DNA of 64,000 nt from an uncultured Lactobacillus sp. (lineage in GTDB: Bacteria > Bacillota > Bacilli > Lactobacillales > Lactobacillaceae): NCBI GenBank assembly GCA_946477855.1, contig CAMKZU010000005.1, positions 1-64,000 of the forward strand, written 5' to 3'. The notes beneath the pieces were generated by a model, which made no database searches, was not told where the DNA came from, and saw only the letters and a program-made list of their open reading frames with translations. The first letter of the stretch is position 1; every line of letters begins with the position of its first letter. Shown piece by piece: positions 8,691 to 18,346 of this stretch. The translations under genes were made by a program, and so were the position numbers.

Positions 8691-9917
8691 ATGACAGAAC
8701 AATTGAATGAAAAAATGCAAAAAGTATTACAGCATATGTTAAAAGGTGGATTAGTTATTGTCGCTGATTCGCCTCAACGTGAGTCTGAAGGGGATATGAT
8801 TGGCTTAGCAGAGAAGGTTACACCGCAAGCGGTTAATATGATGATTACTAAGGCTCGTGGATTATTATGCGTACCAATGAGCAAAGCTTATGCCGACCGT
8901 CTGCAATTAAAACCAATTGAAACTGGCTCGAACGATACTTTTGGCACGGCTTTTACTCTTAGTGTTGACTCCACTGAAACTACTACGGGAATTTCAGCTT
9001 TTGATCGTGCGAAAACAATTAAAAAGTTAGCGGATCCTAATAGTCAATGGGCTGATTTTTATCATCCTGGTCATGTTTTCCCGTTAGTAGCTAAAGAAGG
9101 TGGTGTGCTGGAACGGACCGGTCATACAGAAGCAGCCTTAGATTTGGCAAGACTAGCTGGCGTTGCTCCTGTTGGCTTTATTTGTGAGTGCATTAAAAAA
9201 GATGGAACAATGGCTAGACGCAAAGATCTAAAAGCTTTAGCAGAAGGACTTGGCATACCTTATTTGACCATTGAGGAGTTAATTGCATACCGTAAAAATC
9301 AGGAAAACAAAGATTTGGGAATTGAGTCTTTTACCAAGGTTGACTTTCCCACAAAATATGGTCATTTCCAGCTTGAAGGTTTCAGAGATACCAAGCACCC
9401 TGAAAAGCAGCCAACTTTATTAATTAGCAAAGGTGAAGTTAAAAAAGGTGAGCCGCTTTTATTGCGGCTTCACAGTGAATGCTTAACGGGAGATGTGTTT
9501 GGTTCTAAACGTTGTGATTGTGGCGCTCAACTTGCCGCAGCATTAACTAAAATTGAAGAAAATGGTTCAGGAGCAGTTTTATACTTGCGTCAAGAAGGTC
9601 GGGGAATTGGTCTTGAGAATAAATTACGTGCTTATAAGCTGCAAGATGAGGGTATGAATACAGTAGAAGCTAATCAACATCTTGGACTGCCGGTTGATGC
9701 TCGCCGCTACAATGTCGCTGCTGAAATTTTAAGACAAAAAGGCGTTAGCGAAGTTAAATTAATGACTAATAACCCAGATAAAGTAGCGCAATTAGAAAAT
9801 TACGGCATTAAAGTTACTGAACGCATTCCAGTTGAAGTGGGCATGACTGAAGAAAATAAAAAATATTTGGCGACTAAAAAACATGAAATGAATCATATTT
9901 TAAATGAGGTGGATTAA
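8691..9917 (+). CDS. ribBA: Bifunctional DHBP synthase / GTP cyclohydrolase II RibBA
   Basis: The N-terminal half (about 1-200) is DHBP synthase (DSPQRESEGDMIGLAE, GRRTGHTEAA-like RTGHTEAA). The C-terminal half is GTP cyclohydrolase II with zinc cysteines in TGDVFGSKRCDCGAQL and the RQEGRGIGL loop. The ORF track opens at a TTG at 8661, but ATG 8691 with GGAG six bases upstream is the better start (408 aa). ATG 8679 overlapping the ribE stop is possible. Confidence 0.94.
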   Translation: MTEQLNEKMQKVLQHMLKGGLVIVADSPQRESEGDMIGLAEKVTPQAVNMMITKARGLLCVPMSKAYADRLQLKPIETGSNDTFGTAFTLSVDSTETTTGISAFDRAKTIKKLADPNSQWADFYHPGHVFPLVAKEGGVLERTGHTEAALDLARLAGVAPVGFICECIKKDGTMARRKDLKALAEGLGIPYLTIEELIAYRKNQENKDLGIESFTKVDFPTKYGHFQLEGFRDTKHPEKQPTLLISKGEVKKGEPLLLRLHSECLTGDVFGSKRCDCGAQLAAALTKIEENGSGAVLYLRQEGRGIGLENKLRAYKLQDEGMNTVEANQHLGLPVDARRYNVAAEILRQKGVSEVKLMTNNPDKVAQLENYGIKVTERIPVEVGMTEENKKYLATKKHEMNHILNEVD

Positions 9918-9919
9918 TT

Positions 9920-10393
9920 ATGAAAGAAATTAACGGAAACATTGCTCAAGGACAAGATAAAAAGATTGGGATTGTTGTTGCTCAGTTTAATGGTGTGGTC
10001 ACAGATCGACTACTTTCTGGAGCAGTGTCACAATTAAAAAAATCGGGCGTGAAAGATGAAAATATTGTGATTGTGAGAGTACCCGGTGCCTTTGAAATTG
10101 CTCGTACAGTCAACTGTCTGGCAAAAAGTGGCAAAGTCGATGGCATTATTGCTTTAGGAGCTGTAATTAGAGGCGAAACAGCTCACTTTACCTATGTTTG
10201 TGAAGGCACCACGTCGCAGTTAGCAGCTGCATCAGCTAATGGACCGGTGCCAGTCATGTTTGGTGTACTTATGACCGATACGGTCGCACAAGCAACCGAT
10301 CGTGCCGGAGGTAAAGCAGGCAATAAAGGAGCTGAGTGTGCTACAGATGTCTTAGAAGTATTAAATATAGAAGAGCAAATAAAGCAACTATAA
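9920..10393 (+). CDS. ribH: 6,7-dimethyl-8-ribityllumazine synthase
   Basis: 157 residues with lumazine-synthase motifs: VAQFNGVVTDRLLSGA, VPGAFEIA, GAVIRGETAHFTYVC (catalytic His) and the phosphate-binding TDTVAQATDRAGGKAGNKG. It condenses the ribityl-pyrimidine with DHBP, giving the substrate of RibE. It is the last gene of the operon and completes an entire four-gene riboflavin pathway. Confidence 0.96.
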   Translation: MKEINGNIAQGQDKKIGIVVAQFNGVVTDRLLSGAVSQLKKSGVKDENIVIVRVPGAFEIARTVNCLAKSGKVDGIIALGAVIRGETAHFTYVCEGTTSQLAAASANGPVPVMFGVLMTDTVAQATDRAGGKAGNKGAECATDVLEVLNIEEQIKQL

Positions 10394-10426
10394 TTTATTA
10401 AGTACATCTCCTTAATAAAGAAATAG

Positions 10427-10461
10427 CAAGTCATTTTTAGAAATAGAAGTGGCTTGTTTTT
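10427..10461 (+). terminator. Terminator after ribH
   Basis: CAAGTCA pairs with TGGCTTG (one G-U) around a 19-nt loop, followed by five U residues. Confidence 0.65.
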
Positions 10462-10742
10462 GGTCTTAGTAGTTTTAGCGGCTTGCTGTTTGCTTTTATT
10501 ATTAGTTGATTGATCTTTAAATTATTAAAACTAATTTTAAAATCATATATTCATATATTATAAGATAACAGTAAAATAGTTATTTTAATTTGTTACTAAT
10601 GTTAATTTTATGGCTATTTTAAGCACTTTTAAAAAAATATTTTTACTTGCAATGTTATTAAATTAATTATATAATAAAATTGTAATGATATTCATATTTT
10701 TTTAGTAGCAAAATTAGATAATTTTTATTATTGAGGTGAAAA
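10462..10742. other. AT-rich gap with promoter of the surface-protein gene
   Basis: No gene is seen. TTGCAA (10647-10652), a 17-nt spacer and TATAAT (10670-10675) form a good plus-strand promoter about 70 bp before the surface-protein start, which itself has a GAGGTGA binding site. Confidence 0.7.
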
Positions 10743-13286
10743 ATGAATAAAGGATTGAACCACAATAAGCGAACTGGAGCACTGCTTTTTAGTAGTTTAA
10801 CGGCAGCTGCACTTGGTTTGATGAGTTTGGATACTAATGTCGTAAAGGCTGATAGCAATTCAGGAACACAAGACACTGCACGAAGCTTTAATAAGAATGA
10901 TAATGATAGTCGTGTTAAAACTCGAGTAGCAAACAATACTGTATCTCAAGCAAATAATCAGGGCGTTACTACTGATAATGCGAATACCACTGCACCAGAA
11001 GGAAATGCTAATGATACTACAGATAATGCAGATGAAACTCAAAACGGGAGTGTGGGCTCATCGCAGGGCACAAATGAAGAGACAAACTCTCAAACTTCTG
11101 CTGGTAATGATCAGCCAGAAACAGACATTACTAAGAATGAAAATAAAATTAGTACAAAAACTATTAAAACAAGTAAGTGGGGTAATGCTGACGAAAGTTA
11201 TGATAGTGATACTAACGTATTAACTGTAAGTGGAAGTCATGATAAGGATAATCCGACTATTGTCAATACAACTAAAACTTTAGGTGAATTTCTAGATCAA
11301 GGTGGACGAAACCCTGATATTGCAAAGGTAAAAAAGGTAATCTTTGACGGTTACTTTAAAGTTGTTGGCAATACCATGTCAGTTTTTATTAGCCTTAGTG
11401 GCCTAACTGATATTGAAGGCTTAGAAAACGTTGATACTTCGGAAGCGACCACCATGTTTGCCTGGTTTAGTCAATGCAGTAGTCTTAAACACGTAGATCT
11501 TTCTCATTTTAATACCTCAAATGTTAAAAACATGAATTCTATGTTTGAAGCCTGTACTAATCTCGAAGATCTTGACCTAAGTAAATTTAATACTTCCCAA
11601 GTCACAAATATGTCATATATGTTTGCTGGTTGTGAAAGTCTCAAAGAATTAGATTTGCAGAATTTTAATACTTCCCAAGTCACAGATATGTCATTTATGT
11701 TTACAGAGTGTAAGGGTCTTGAAAAATTAAATGTTACCAGCTTTGACACCTCTAAGGTTAAAAATATGGAGTATATGTTTAATTGTTGTGCAAGTTTACC
11801 TACCGTTGACGTACGTAATTTTAATACCCGTAATGTGACAAATATGGCGGCAATGTTCTGTATGTATTATTTTCATATTAGCGGTACTGGCCAAGTCTTT
11901 GGTTGGGATTCTAAACTTACGTCCCTTGATCTTTCCAACTTTGATACTAGTAATGTGACTGATATGGGTGGAATGTTTTTCAAATGTACAAAATTAAAAG
12001 AGCTGAACATTTCTAGCTTTGATACTTCTAAAGTTACAACTATGAATAGTATGTTCCAAGCATGTAATAAGTTAACATCCTTAGATCTTAGCAACTTTAA
12101 TACCGCAAATGTTACGGACATGTACGGCATGTTTCGAGATACGAATAGTTTAATCAGTTTGAACGTGTCAAGTTTTGATACAAGAAATGTAACTAACATG
12201 GGGCAAATGTTTTATCTTTATGTTGATACTTCAAAGAACAAATATCCTGAACTTTCGAACTTACGGACTCTAGATATCAGCAATTTTAACATCAGCAATA
12301 CCACGTATTGTGGCTACATGTTAAAAGGTCAAGCAGGATTGCTAGTTTTGAAACTGGGAAAAGGAAACAAAAACGTTTCACAAATGGGTCTTGATACACC
12401 AGGAACTTGGTTAAATGTTGGTGTTAACGGAACAATGCAGCGCCCTGAGGCCTCAGAAAAATGGTCATCAGATCAACTGATAAACAATTGGAAAGATGGT
12501 GCAAAAGATGAAACGTACGTGCGTGAAACTACAATAACAGCTCATTATCAAGATGAAAAGGGCAAGACGCTTGCGCCTGATGAGACTTACACTGGCACAT
12601 ACGGCACTCATTATGAAGCTAAAGTCAAAGAAATTCCTGGTTATGTTTTAACGGCTATGCCGAAAAATGCTAAAGGACTGATAGGCGAAAACGTAGATGA
12701 TATTATGTTTATTTATCAAAAACCTACAAATAACGGTAAAACGCCTGTTAAGGCCGCTGATGTAACGGTTCATTATGAAGATGAAAACGGTAATCAAATC
12801 GCCCCTAATGTTATTTTAAGTGGTAATGTTGGTGACGGCTATCAAACTGAAACAAAAACTATTTCCGGTTATACGTTAAAGGCTAGACCTAATAACGCCA
12901 CAGGATTCTTTACCAGCCAACCTCAGGACGTGGTTTACGTTTACACGAAGAATGATCAAAGTGCTAAGGAACCGGGAAAAGAACCGGGACAGGAACCAAG
13001 CGACAATGACAATGGTCATAATTCTAGCGGTAATGCAAAGCCGAATAAGAATAAGAAGGGAACACATAAGACTAATAAAAAGGCAACTAAAGAAAAGAAA
13101 TCTACTGCTAAGCAAAATAACGGTCGTGAACAACTAGGTAAGTCTACTGGTGCAAGTAAAAAGACCAGAACTTTGGCTCAGACAGGTTCAGATAGAAAAT
13201 CTCAAGTAGGTATGCTTCTCTTAGGCGCTTCAGCACTAGTTTTGAGTCTTTTAGGTGTGGTGACTAAACGCAGAAGAAAAGAATAA
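10743..13286 (+). CDS. BspA-repeat/MucBP cell-wall anchored surface protein
   Basis: 847 residues. An N-terminal signal peptide (cleavage probably after VVKA, residue 36) precedes a Thr/Asn/Ser-rich stretch to about 150. About fifteen 23-25-residue BspA/DUF285 repeats follow (LDLSxFNTSxVTNMxxMF), then two MucBP domains (TAHYQDEKGKTLAPD and VHYEDENGNQIAPN). A Lys/Asn-rich wall-spanning linker leads to the sorting signal LAQTG (811-815), a hydrophobic helix and a KRRRKE tail. Such proteins bind mucus or host matrix. The sorting motif departs from LPXTG at position 2 (Ala for Pro), which may affect anchoring. The gene is monocistronic. Confidence 0.92.
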   Translation: MNKGLNHNKRTGALLFSSLTAAALGLMSLDTNVVKADSNSGTQDTARSFNKNDNDSRVKTRVANNTVSQANNQGVTTDNANTTAPEGNANDTTDNADETQNGSVGSSQGTNEETNSQTSAGNDQPETDITKNENKISTKTIKTSKWGNADESYDSDTNVLTVSGSHDKDNPTIVNTTKTLGEFLDQGGRNPDIAKVKKVIFDGYFKVVGNTMSVFISLSGLTDIEGLENVDTSEATTMFAWFSQCSSLKHVDLSHFNTSNVKNMNSMFEACTNLEDLDLSKFNTSQVTNMSYMFAGCESLKELDLQNFNTSQVTDMSFMFTECKGLEKLNVTSFDTSKVKNMEYMFNCCASLPTVDVRNFNTRNVTNMAAMFCMYYFHISGTGQVFGWDSKLTSLDLSNFDTSNVTDMGGMFFKCTKLKELNISSFDTSKVTTMNSMFQACNKLTSLDLSNFNTANVTDMYGMFRDTNSLISLNVSSFDTRNVTNMGQMFYLYVDTSKNKYPELSNLRTLDISNFNISNTTYCGYMLKGQAGLLVLKLGKGNKNVSQMGLDTPGTWLNVGVNGTMQRPEASEKWSSDQLINNWKDGAKDETYVRETTITAHYQDEKGKTLAPDETYTGTYGTHYEAKVKEIPGYVLTAMPKNAKGLIGENVDDIMFIYQKPTNNGKTPVKAADVTVHYEDENGNQIAPNVILSGNVGDGYQTETKTISGYTLKARPNNATGFFTSQPQDVVYVYTKNDQSAKEPGKEPGQEPSDNDNGHNSSGNAKPNKNKKGTHKTNKKATKEKKSTAKQNNGREQLGKSTGASKKTRTLAQTGSDRKSQVGMLLLGASALVLSLLGVVTKRRRKE

Positions 13287-13323
13287 TAATTGTTTAAAGC
13301 ATACTAATTTAAAAAGTTAACTT

Positions 13324-13363
13324 AAATCAATCATTTCTTTTATGAGAGATGGTTGATTTTTTT
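13324..13363 (+). terminator. Terminator after the surface-protein gene
   Basis: AAATCAATCATTTC pairs with GAGATGGTTGATTT (G-U tolerant), followed by seven U residues. The AT-rich stem may also serve the converging MFS gene. Confidence 0.8.
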
Positions 13364-13372
13364 GCCCAATTT

Positions 13373-14608
13373 TTAATTGATCATTTCTTGGCGGTACCGT
13401 TGCACATTATTGCCAAGAAGGCTAAAAACAAGTAAAAGGGCAATTCCTGCAGCAAGTAAAGTAAGAGCGGGTTGGTGGCAAGCATTGGCGATTGCAGATA
13501 TTCCGACAGTAAAAAAGATATTCAAGAGAGCACTCCCCAGCTGCAAGAAACTTGATTGGGAAGACTGCACCTCTTTACCGGTTCTTTTAATTCTAGTTTT
13601 ATTGCACCAATTAGCGATTGGTAAAGTTTCGCCATATATCAGTACAGTAATAACAGTCATAGTAACGATTGTTTGGTTTAAAAAGAAAATTCCTAAAGCC
13701 AGCGTGGTAATAAATACTAAAGCACTAAGTAACCAAAATGTATTATCAAAGCGAATAAGAATAGCACCTAAGAAAAGACCACTGATAACAGCAAATAGTA
13801 GCCAGTAAACGTGACTATAATTAGGATCAATTGCCTTCCAGAAATAGATCAGCAACCCGTTAAATACTGCTTGGAGAGCACTGGTAAAGATGGCAATAAT
13901 AATTGAGGCGCGTAAGCCTTTGCTAGCAGTTATGCTGTGCCAAACTGTCACGAGGTGATTTAAGGTTTTAAAACTATTTTGGTTTTTAGTAAAGTGATTT
14001 TGGTGTAAAGCAATAGAGAGAAATATATTTATAAAAAAACCGTAGCTTGCTACTAAGAGAAAAGACAAATAGTTGCGGGTAGTAAAAATTAAAACTGCCA
14101 TCGCTGCCACACTGGCAATATTACCAATAAGTCCGGCAATGGAATTATGGTTAATAGTTGGCTCCAGTGCATTATCAGTCAGAAGTGACTTTAAATTCCC
14201 AGTGAAAGATAACCCTTCTACTAGGCTAAACATTGTTATACAAAGGTCAACCATAATGTATAAGGGTACAAAGTATTTTTGTGGAAAAGTAAAAGGGAGT
14301 AATAGAAATAAACTCAGTAAAATATACATCCAGATAAGCAGGCGCCTCTTGTCAGTGTTATCAAGCTTGGAACCGATAAATAAAACACTCACAATAAGTG
14401 CTAACGAACTGATGCTTGAGATTAAGCCGTTAATAACGATATTATCTGAATATTCACGGATAATTAGTGAACCGCCAATTCCAACTAAGATGCTGCTAAA
14501 ATTCGATAGCAAGTTAATTAGCGGTAATAATATTTGATTGCGCTTAAGAAATTTATTATTGTCCAATTTTGCCACGCCTTTCGTTTGCTGTAATGAGAAG
14601 CGTACCAT
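13373..14608 (-). CDS. MFS transporter, substrate unknown
   Basis: A roughly 410-residue protein with about 12 hydrophobic segments and the MFS loop 2-3 pattern (GSKLDNTDKRRLL). It resembles the MFS_1/MFS_3 efflux type. The ORF opens at 14608, but the first residues (MVRFSLQQTKG) are poorly supported. A TTG codon at MDNNKFLKRN, about ten bases after an AAAGG site, or a nearby GTG may be the real start. No neighbour indicates the substrate. Confidence 0.75.
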   Translation of the reverse strand: MVRFSLQQTKGVAKLDNNKFLKRNQILLPLINLLSNFSSILVGIGGSLIIREYSDNIVINGLISSISSLALIVSVLFIGSKLDNTDKRRLLIWMYILLSLFLLLPFTFPQKYFVPLYIMVDLCITMFSLVEGLSFTGNLKSLLTDNALEPTINHNSIAGLIGNIASVAAMAVLIFTTRNYLSFLLVASYGFFINIFLSIALHQNHFTKNQNSFKTLNHLVTVWHSITASKGLRASIIIAIFTSALQAVFNGLLIYFWKAIDPNYSHVYWLLFAVISGLFLGAILIRFDNTFWLLSALVFITTLALGIFFLNQTIVTMTVITVLIYGETLPIANWCNKTRIKRTGKEVQSSQSSFLQLGSALLNIFFTVGISAIANACHQPALTLLAAGIALLLVFSLLGNNVQRYRQEMIN

Positions 14609-14640
14609 GTAGCATTTTTGCTGGCACTAAAAGCAACATA

Positions 14641-14675
14641 AAAGACCGTTTTCTTTGCGTAAAACGGTCTTTTTT
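14641..14675. terminator. Perfect hairpin in the MFS leader/mtl upstream region
   Basis: A perfect 12-bp stem AAAGACCGTTTT/AAAACGGTCTTT with an 8-nt loop has U runs in both directions (six on plus). No plus-strand gene upstream needs it, so it may attenuate the minus-strand MFS gene or insulate the mtl operon. Confidence 0.6.
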
Positions 14676-14776
14676 AATATACAAAATCTTAAATCAAAAA
14701 TTTGTTTTTTCACTAAATAAAACTTACTTAATTCGTTTTGACAATTTACTACTGCCAAAAGTGCCACTAGATTTCC

Positions 14777-14805
14777 TTGTAAGCGTATACAGGCTCCCAT
14801 AGAAT
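14777..14805 (+). promoter_or_regulatory. mtl operon promoter with cre
   Basis: TTGTAA (14777-14782), 17-nt spacer and TAGAAT (14800-14805) precede mtlA. The cre-like TGTAAGCGTATACA (14778-14791, 13 of 14 consensus positions) overlaps the -35 box. A weak -35 fits an MtlR-activated promoter. Confidence 0.7.
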
Positions 14806-14834
14806 TAATATAGATAGATTTAAAGAGGAGGAAA

Positions 14835-16649
14835 ATGATGTCACAAGAAAGTTTAGCTACTGGTCAAAATACAGTAAAAAGTAAAAAATCAGTCAAAACT
14901 AGAGTGCAGCAATTTGGCACAGCGCTTTCGGGTATGATTATGCCCAATATTTCAGCGATTATAGCTTGGGGCCTAATTACTGCTTTATTCATGGTTCCAG
15001 GCGGCTGGTTCCCTAACGCACATATTGCAGAGTTGATCAATCCAATGCTGCATTACTTATTACCATTGCTGATTGGCTATGTAGGCGGTCGAATGGTATA
15101 TGATGAGCGCGGAGCAGTTCTTGGCGCTATCGCTACCACCGGTGTTATCGTCGGGGCCAAAGTACCAATGTTTCTTGGTGCGATGATTATGGGTCCTTTA
15201 GGCGGTTGGTGTATTAAGAAATTTGATCAATTATTTTTAGATAAAATAAGAGCCGGTTTTGAAATGATTTATAAAAATTTCTCTGCCGGTATCATTGGTA
15301 TTATTTTAGCCATTATTGGCCAATCCATCATTAATCCTTTAGTTGTCAGTGGGAGTAATTTAGCTGCTAAAGGTGTTTCTTGGATTATTTCTGTTCACTT
15401 ATTGCCATTAGCCAACATTTTTATTGAACCAGCAAAAGTTCTGTTCTTAAACAATGCTGTTGGTAACGGTATCTTGGTTCCCTTGGGTATCCAGCAGGCA
15501 GGACAGCTGGGCAAGTCAGTGCTGTTTTTACTGGAATCTAATCCCGGCCCCGGTTTAGGAATTCTATTAGCTTTTTGCCTTTACGGCAAAGGAAGTTCCA
15601 AGTCTTCTGCTCCCGGTGCAGTTATTATTCACTTTTTGGGTGGTGTTCATGAAATATACTTCCCCTATATTTTAATGAAACCTATTTTAATTATTCCAGC
15701 AATTTTAGCAGGTGTTTCAGGTACGTTTACGTTCCAATTATTAGGTGCTGGTTTAAAAGCTGCTGCTTCACCGGGTTCAATTATTGCAATTTTGCTGATG
15801 ACGCCAAAAGGCAGCTATATAGCAAACCTAGCCGGAGTTTTGGTAGCAACCGTTGTCTCGTTTGTTTTATCTGCAATCATTTTAAAGCGGGATAAATCTT
15901 TAGGTGATGACCTGGAAGAAAAACAGGCACAAGTAGAGCAAATGAAAGCTGAGTCCAAGGGAATTACCAATAATAATGCGGACTTCAGCAAATCTGGAAA
16001 GATTAACAAGATTATTTTTGCTTGTGATGCCGGAATGGGTTCATCTGCAATGGGTGCATCTTTACTTCGTGACAAACTGAAAAAAGAAGGAATTACTGAT
16101 ATTCCAGTTACCAACACTGCTATTCGAGATCTTAAACCTGAACCTAATTTGTTAGTTGTAACCCAAAAAGAATTAGCAGATCGGGCTATTGCCCAAACTC
16201 CAGACGCAATGCACATTTCTGTAGGTAACTTTATGAGTAGCAGCCGCTATGATGAAATTGCTGCAATGCTCAAACAGGAAACTAAAGAAAATAAACCTAG
16301 TGGCGCAGATAAGGATACAGCAGGCACTACTAACCTTCTTGACAAGATCGATTTTGACAGAGTCCAAAAAATATATTTTGTCAGTGGGAAAAATAATATA
16401 GGTTCTACTACCATGGCTGCAAGCTTATTCAATGATGAGCTTGCCAAAACTCACCAGAAATTTATTGCTGCCAGAAAAGCACTTGACGAAGTTGTTGATA
16501 GTGCAGATGAGCTGCTTATCACAACTAAACCTGTAGCAAAGCAGTTAGGTAGTCAAATAAGTAAAGCACAAGTGATTGTGGTTGATGATTTGCTAAAAAG
16601 TAAAGAATTAAAACAACTAGTTCTTTATTTAAACGGTGAGGATGTGTAA
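14835..16649 (+). CDS. mtlA: PTS mannitol-specific EIICB with a second, degenerate IIB-like domain
   Basis: 604 residues. The membrane IIC domain (about 20-350) has the mannitol-family pattern (GKGSSKSSAPGAVIIHFLGGVHEIYFPY). It is followed by a IIB domain with phospho-Cys397 in FACDAGMGSSAMG. A further segment (about 510-604, IYFVSGKNNIGSTTMAAS) repeats the IIB fold start, but the cysteine position is Ser517, so it cannot carry phosphate. It takes up mannitol as mannitol-1-phosphate, with EIIA supplied by the next gene. Confidence 0.93.
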   Translation: MMSQESLATGQNTVKSKKSVKTRVQQFGTALSGMIMPNISAIIAWGLITALFMVPGGWFPNAHIAELINPMLHYLLPLLIGYVGGRMVYDERGAVLGAIATTGVIVGAKVPMFLGAMIMGPLGGWCIKKFDQLFLDKIRAGFEMIYKNFSAGIIGIILAIIGQSIINPLVVSGSNLAAKGVSWIISVHLLPLANIFIEPAKVLFLNNAVGNGILVPLGIQQAGQLGKSVLFLLESNPGPGLGILLAFCLYGKGSSKSSAPGAVIIHFLGGVHEIYFPYILMKPILIIPAILAGVSGTFTFQLLGAGLKAAASPGSIIAILLMTPKGSYIANLAGVLVATVVSFVLSAIILKRDKSLGDDLEEKQAQVEQMKAESKGITNNNADFSKSGKINKIIFACDAGMGSSAMGASLLRDKLKKEGITDIPVTNTAIRDLKPEPNLLVVTQKELADRAIAQTPDAMHISVGNFMSSSRYDEIAAMLKQETKENKPSGADKDTAGTTNLLDKIDFDRVQKIYFVSGKNNIGSTTMAASLFNDELAKTHQKFIAARKALDEVVDSADELLITTKPVAKQLGSQISKAQVIVVDDLLKSKELKQLVLYLNGEDV

Positions 16650-16650
16650 G

Positions 16651-17097
16651 ATGATGAACCTTGATCAAAATATGATAGTACTTAACCAAAAATATGACAC
16701 AAAAGAAGATGCGATTCGCGCAGCTGGACAGTTGTTAGTTGATGGTGGTTGTGTAAGCACTGATTATATTGACTCAATGATTGCTCGTAATAAAGAGCTT
16801 TCCACCTACGTGGGCAACTTTATTGCGATTCCTCACGGTACAGAAGAAGGAAAAAAGTACATCAAAAAAACTGGTATTTCTTTTATTCAAGTTCCAGAGG
16901 GGATTGACTTCTCAGATGATCCAGCAAAAAAGCAAATTGTGACTGCCATTTTTGGGATTGCGGGTATTAATAATGAGCATTTACAAGTTTTATCACAAAT
17001 TGCATCATTTTGTGGACAGATTGAAAATGTCGCCCACTTAGCAGACGCTCAATCAAAACAAGAAGTGATTGATTTATTGGAAGGAGCAAAAGATTGA
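16651..17097 (+). CDS. mtlF: PTS mannitol-specific EIIA
   Basis: 148 residues with the EIIA-mtl/fru active-site context [15 protein letters not shown], whose His accepts phosphate from HPr and passes it to MtlA Cys397. The track start at 16636 is within mtlA; ATG 16651 (or 16654) sits after GGTGAGG. The stop overlaps the mtlD start. Confidence 0.94.
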   Translation: MMNLDQNMIVLNQKYDTKEDAIRAAGQLLVDGGCVSTDYIDSMIARNKELSTYVGNFIAIPHGTEEGKKYIKKTGISFIQVPEGIDFSDDPAKKQIVTAIFGIAGINNEHLQVLSQIASFCGQIENVAHLADAQSKQEVIDLLEGAKD

Positions 17098-18245
17098 TGA
17101 AAGCAGTTCATTTTGGAGCAGGTAATATTGGTAGAGGCTTTATTGGAGAAACTCTGGCCGCTAATGATTTTGCAATTACATTTGTTGACGTTAACGACAC
17201 CATCATTAACGGACTTAATAAACGTAAAGAATACACCATTGAACTGGCTGCAGAAGGGCAACAGAAAATTACTGTCAAAAATGTTTGTGGCATAAATAAT
17301 GGGCAAAATCCAGAAGAAGTGGTCGCTGCCATTGCTCACACAGATTTAGTGACAACAGCTATTGGACCCAAGATTTTGCAGTTTATTGCTCCACTGATTG
17401 CACAAGGGATCAGTGCCCGTAAGAATAGTGGCAATGAAGAAAAGCTGGACTGCATAGCTTGTGAGAATATGATTGGCGGTTCACAATTATTAAAAAAGGA
17501 AGTCTATCAGCATTTAAACGAAGATGATAAAGAATACTGCGAGCACTATATTGGCTTTCCCAATGCAGCTGTAGACCGTATTGTTCCTTTACAAAAGCAT
17601 GATGATCCGCTGCTTGTCTCAGTGGAGCCGTTTAAAGAATGGATAGTTGATGAATCTCAGATGGCTAATCCATCTTTAAAATTAACTGGAGTTGATTATG
17701 CACCTGATTTGGAACCATATATTGAGCGCAAATTATTTTCGGTTAACACTGGGCACGCTACAGTTGCCTATACTGGAAAAACTCTAGGGTACACCAATAT
17801 TGGCGAAGCGATTAAAGATGAACGAGTATTAAACCAACTAAAAGGTGTTTTACAAGAAACTGGCGCTCTGCTGATTGCTAAATGGCATTTTGACCCTTCT
17901 CAACATGCACAGTACCAAAAGAAAATCATTCAGCGTTTTGAAAATCCATACATTTCCGATACTATAGCTCGCGTCGGACGCACCCCACTTCGCAAGTTAG
18001 GTTATGATGAAAGATTTATCAGGCCAATTCGTGAAACTAAGAAAAGGGGATTAAAGTATGACAAGTTGCTTGAAACGGTGGCAAAAATATACCAGTTTGA
18101 TGTCCCAAGTGATGATGAAAGTGTCAAACTACAACAGATAATCCAAAACAAGTTTGCTGAAGTAGTTAAGGAAACAACCAGCTTGCAAGATCAAGATTTG
18201 ATTGGTGAAATTGCTACTCAAATATCAGCAGAATTTAAAAAATAA
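17097..18245 (+). CDS. mtlD: Mannitol-1-phosphate 5-dehydrogenase
   Basis: A 382-residue enzyme with the N-terminal NAD motif [12 protein letters not shown] and the polyol-dehydrogenase core ([17 protein letters not shown], containing the catalytic Lys/Asn/His region). It oxidises mannitol-1-phosphate to fructose-6-phosphate. ATG 17097 overlaps the mtlF stop (TGATG), indicating translational coupling. Confidence 0.96.
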   Translation: MKAVHFGAGNIGRGFIGETLAANDFAITFVDVNDTIINGLNKRKEYTIELAAEGQQKITVKNVCGINNGQNPEEVVAAIAHTDLVTTAIGPKILQFIAPLIAQGISARKNSGNEEKLDCIACENMIGGSQLLKKEVYQHLNEDDKEYCEHYIGFPNAAVDRIVPLQKHDDPLLVSVEPFKEWIVDESQMANPSLKLTGVDYAPDLEPYIERKLFSVNTGHATVAYTGKTLGYTNIGEAIKDERVLNQLKGVLQETGALLIAKWHFDPSQHAQYQKKIIQRFENPYISDTIARVGRTPLRKLGYDERFIRPIRETKKRGLKYDKLLETVAKIYQFDVPSDDESVKLQQIIQNKFAEVVKETTSLQDQDLIGEIATQISAEFKK

Positions 18246-18260
18246 ATTAATTTAATGTAT

Positions 18261-18306
18261 TAAAAACAGCCGTTATATAGTTTAATCATATTAATGGCTG
18301 TTTTCT
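18261..18306 (+). terminator. Hairpin between mtlD and mtlR
   Basis: AAAACAGCCGTTA pairs with TAATGGCTGTTTT around a 16-nt loop; the U run is short. mtlR could be expressed by read-through or from its own weak promoter. Confidence 0.65.
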
Positions 18307-18346
18307 TAATTAAATGTATTATCGAATATTTAGCAAGAGTAGAAAA

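Noticed and set aside
11504-12199. Minus-strand ORFs inside the surface-protein gene
   Set aside because: They mirror the BspA repeats in antisense; no binding sites or promoter.
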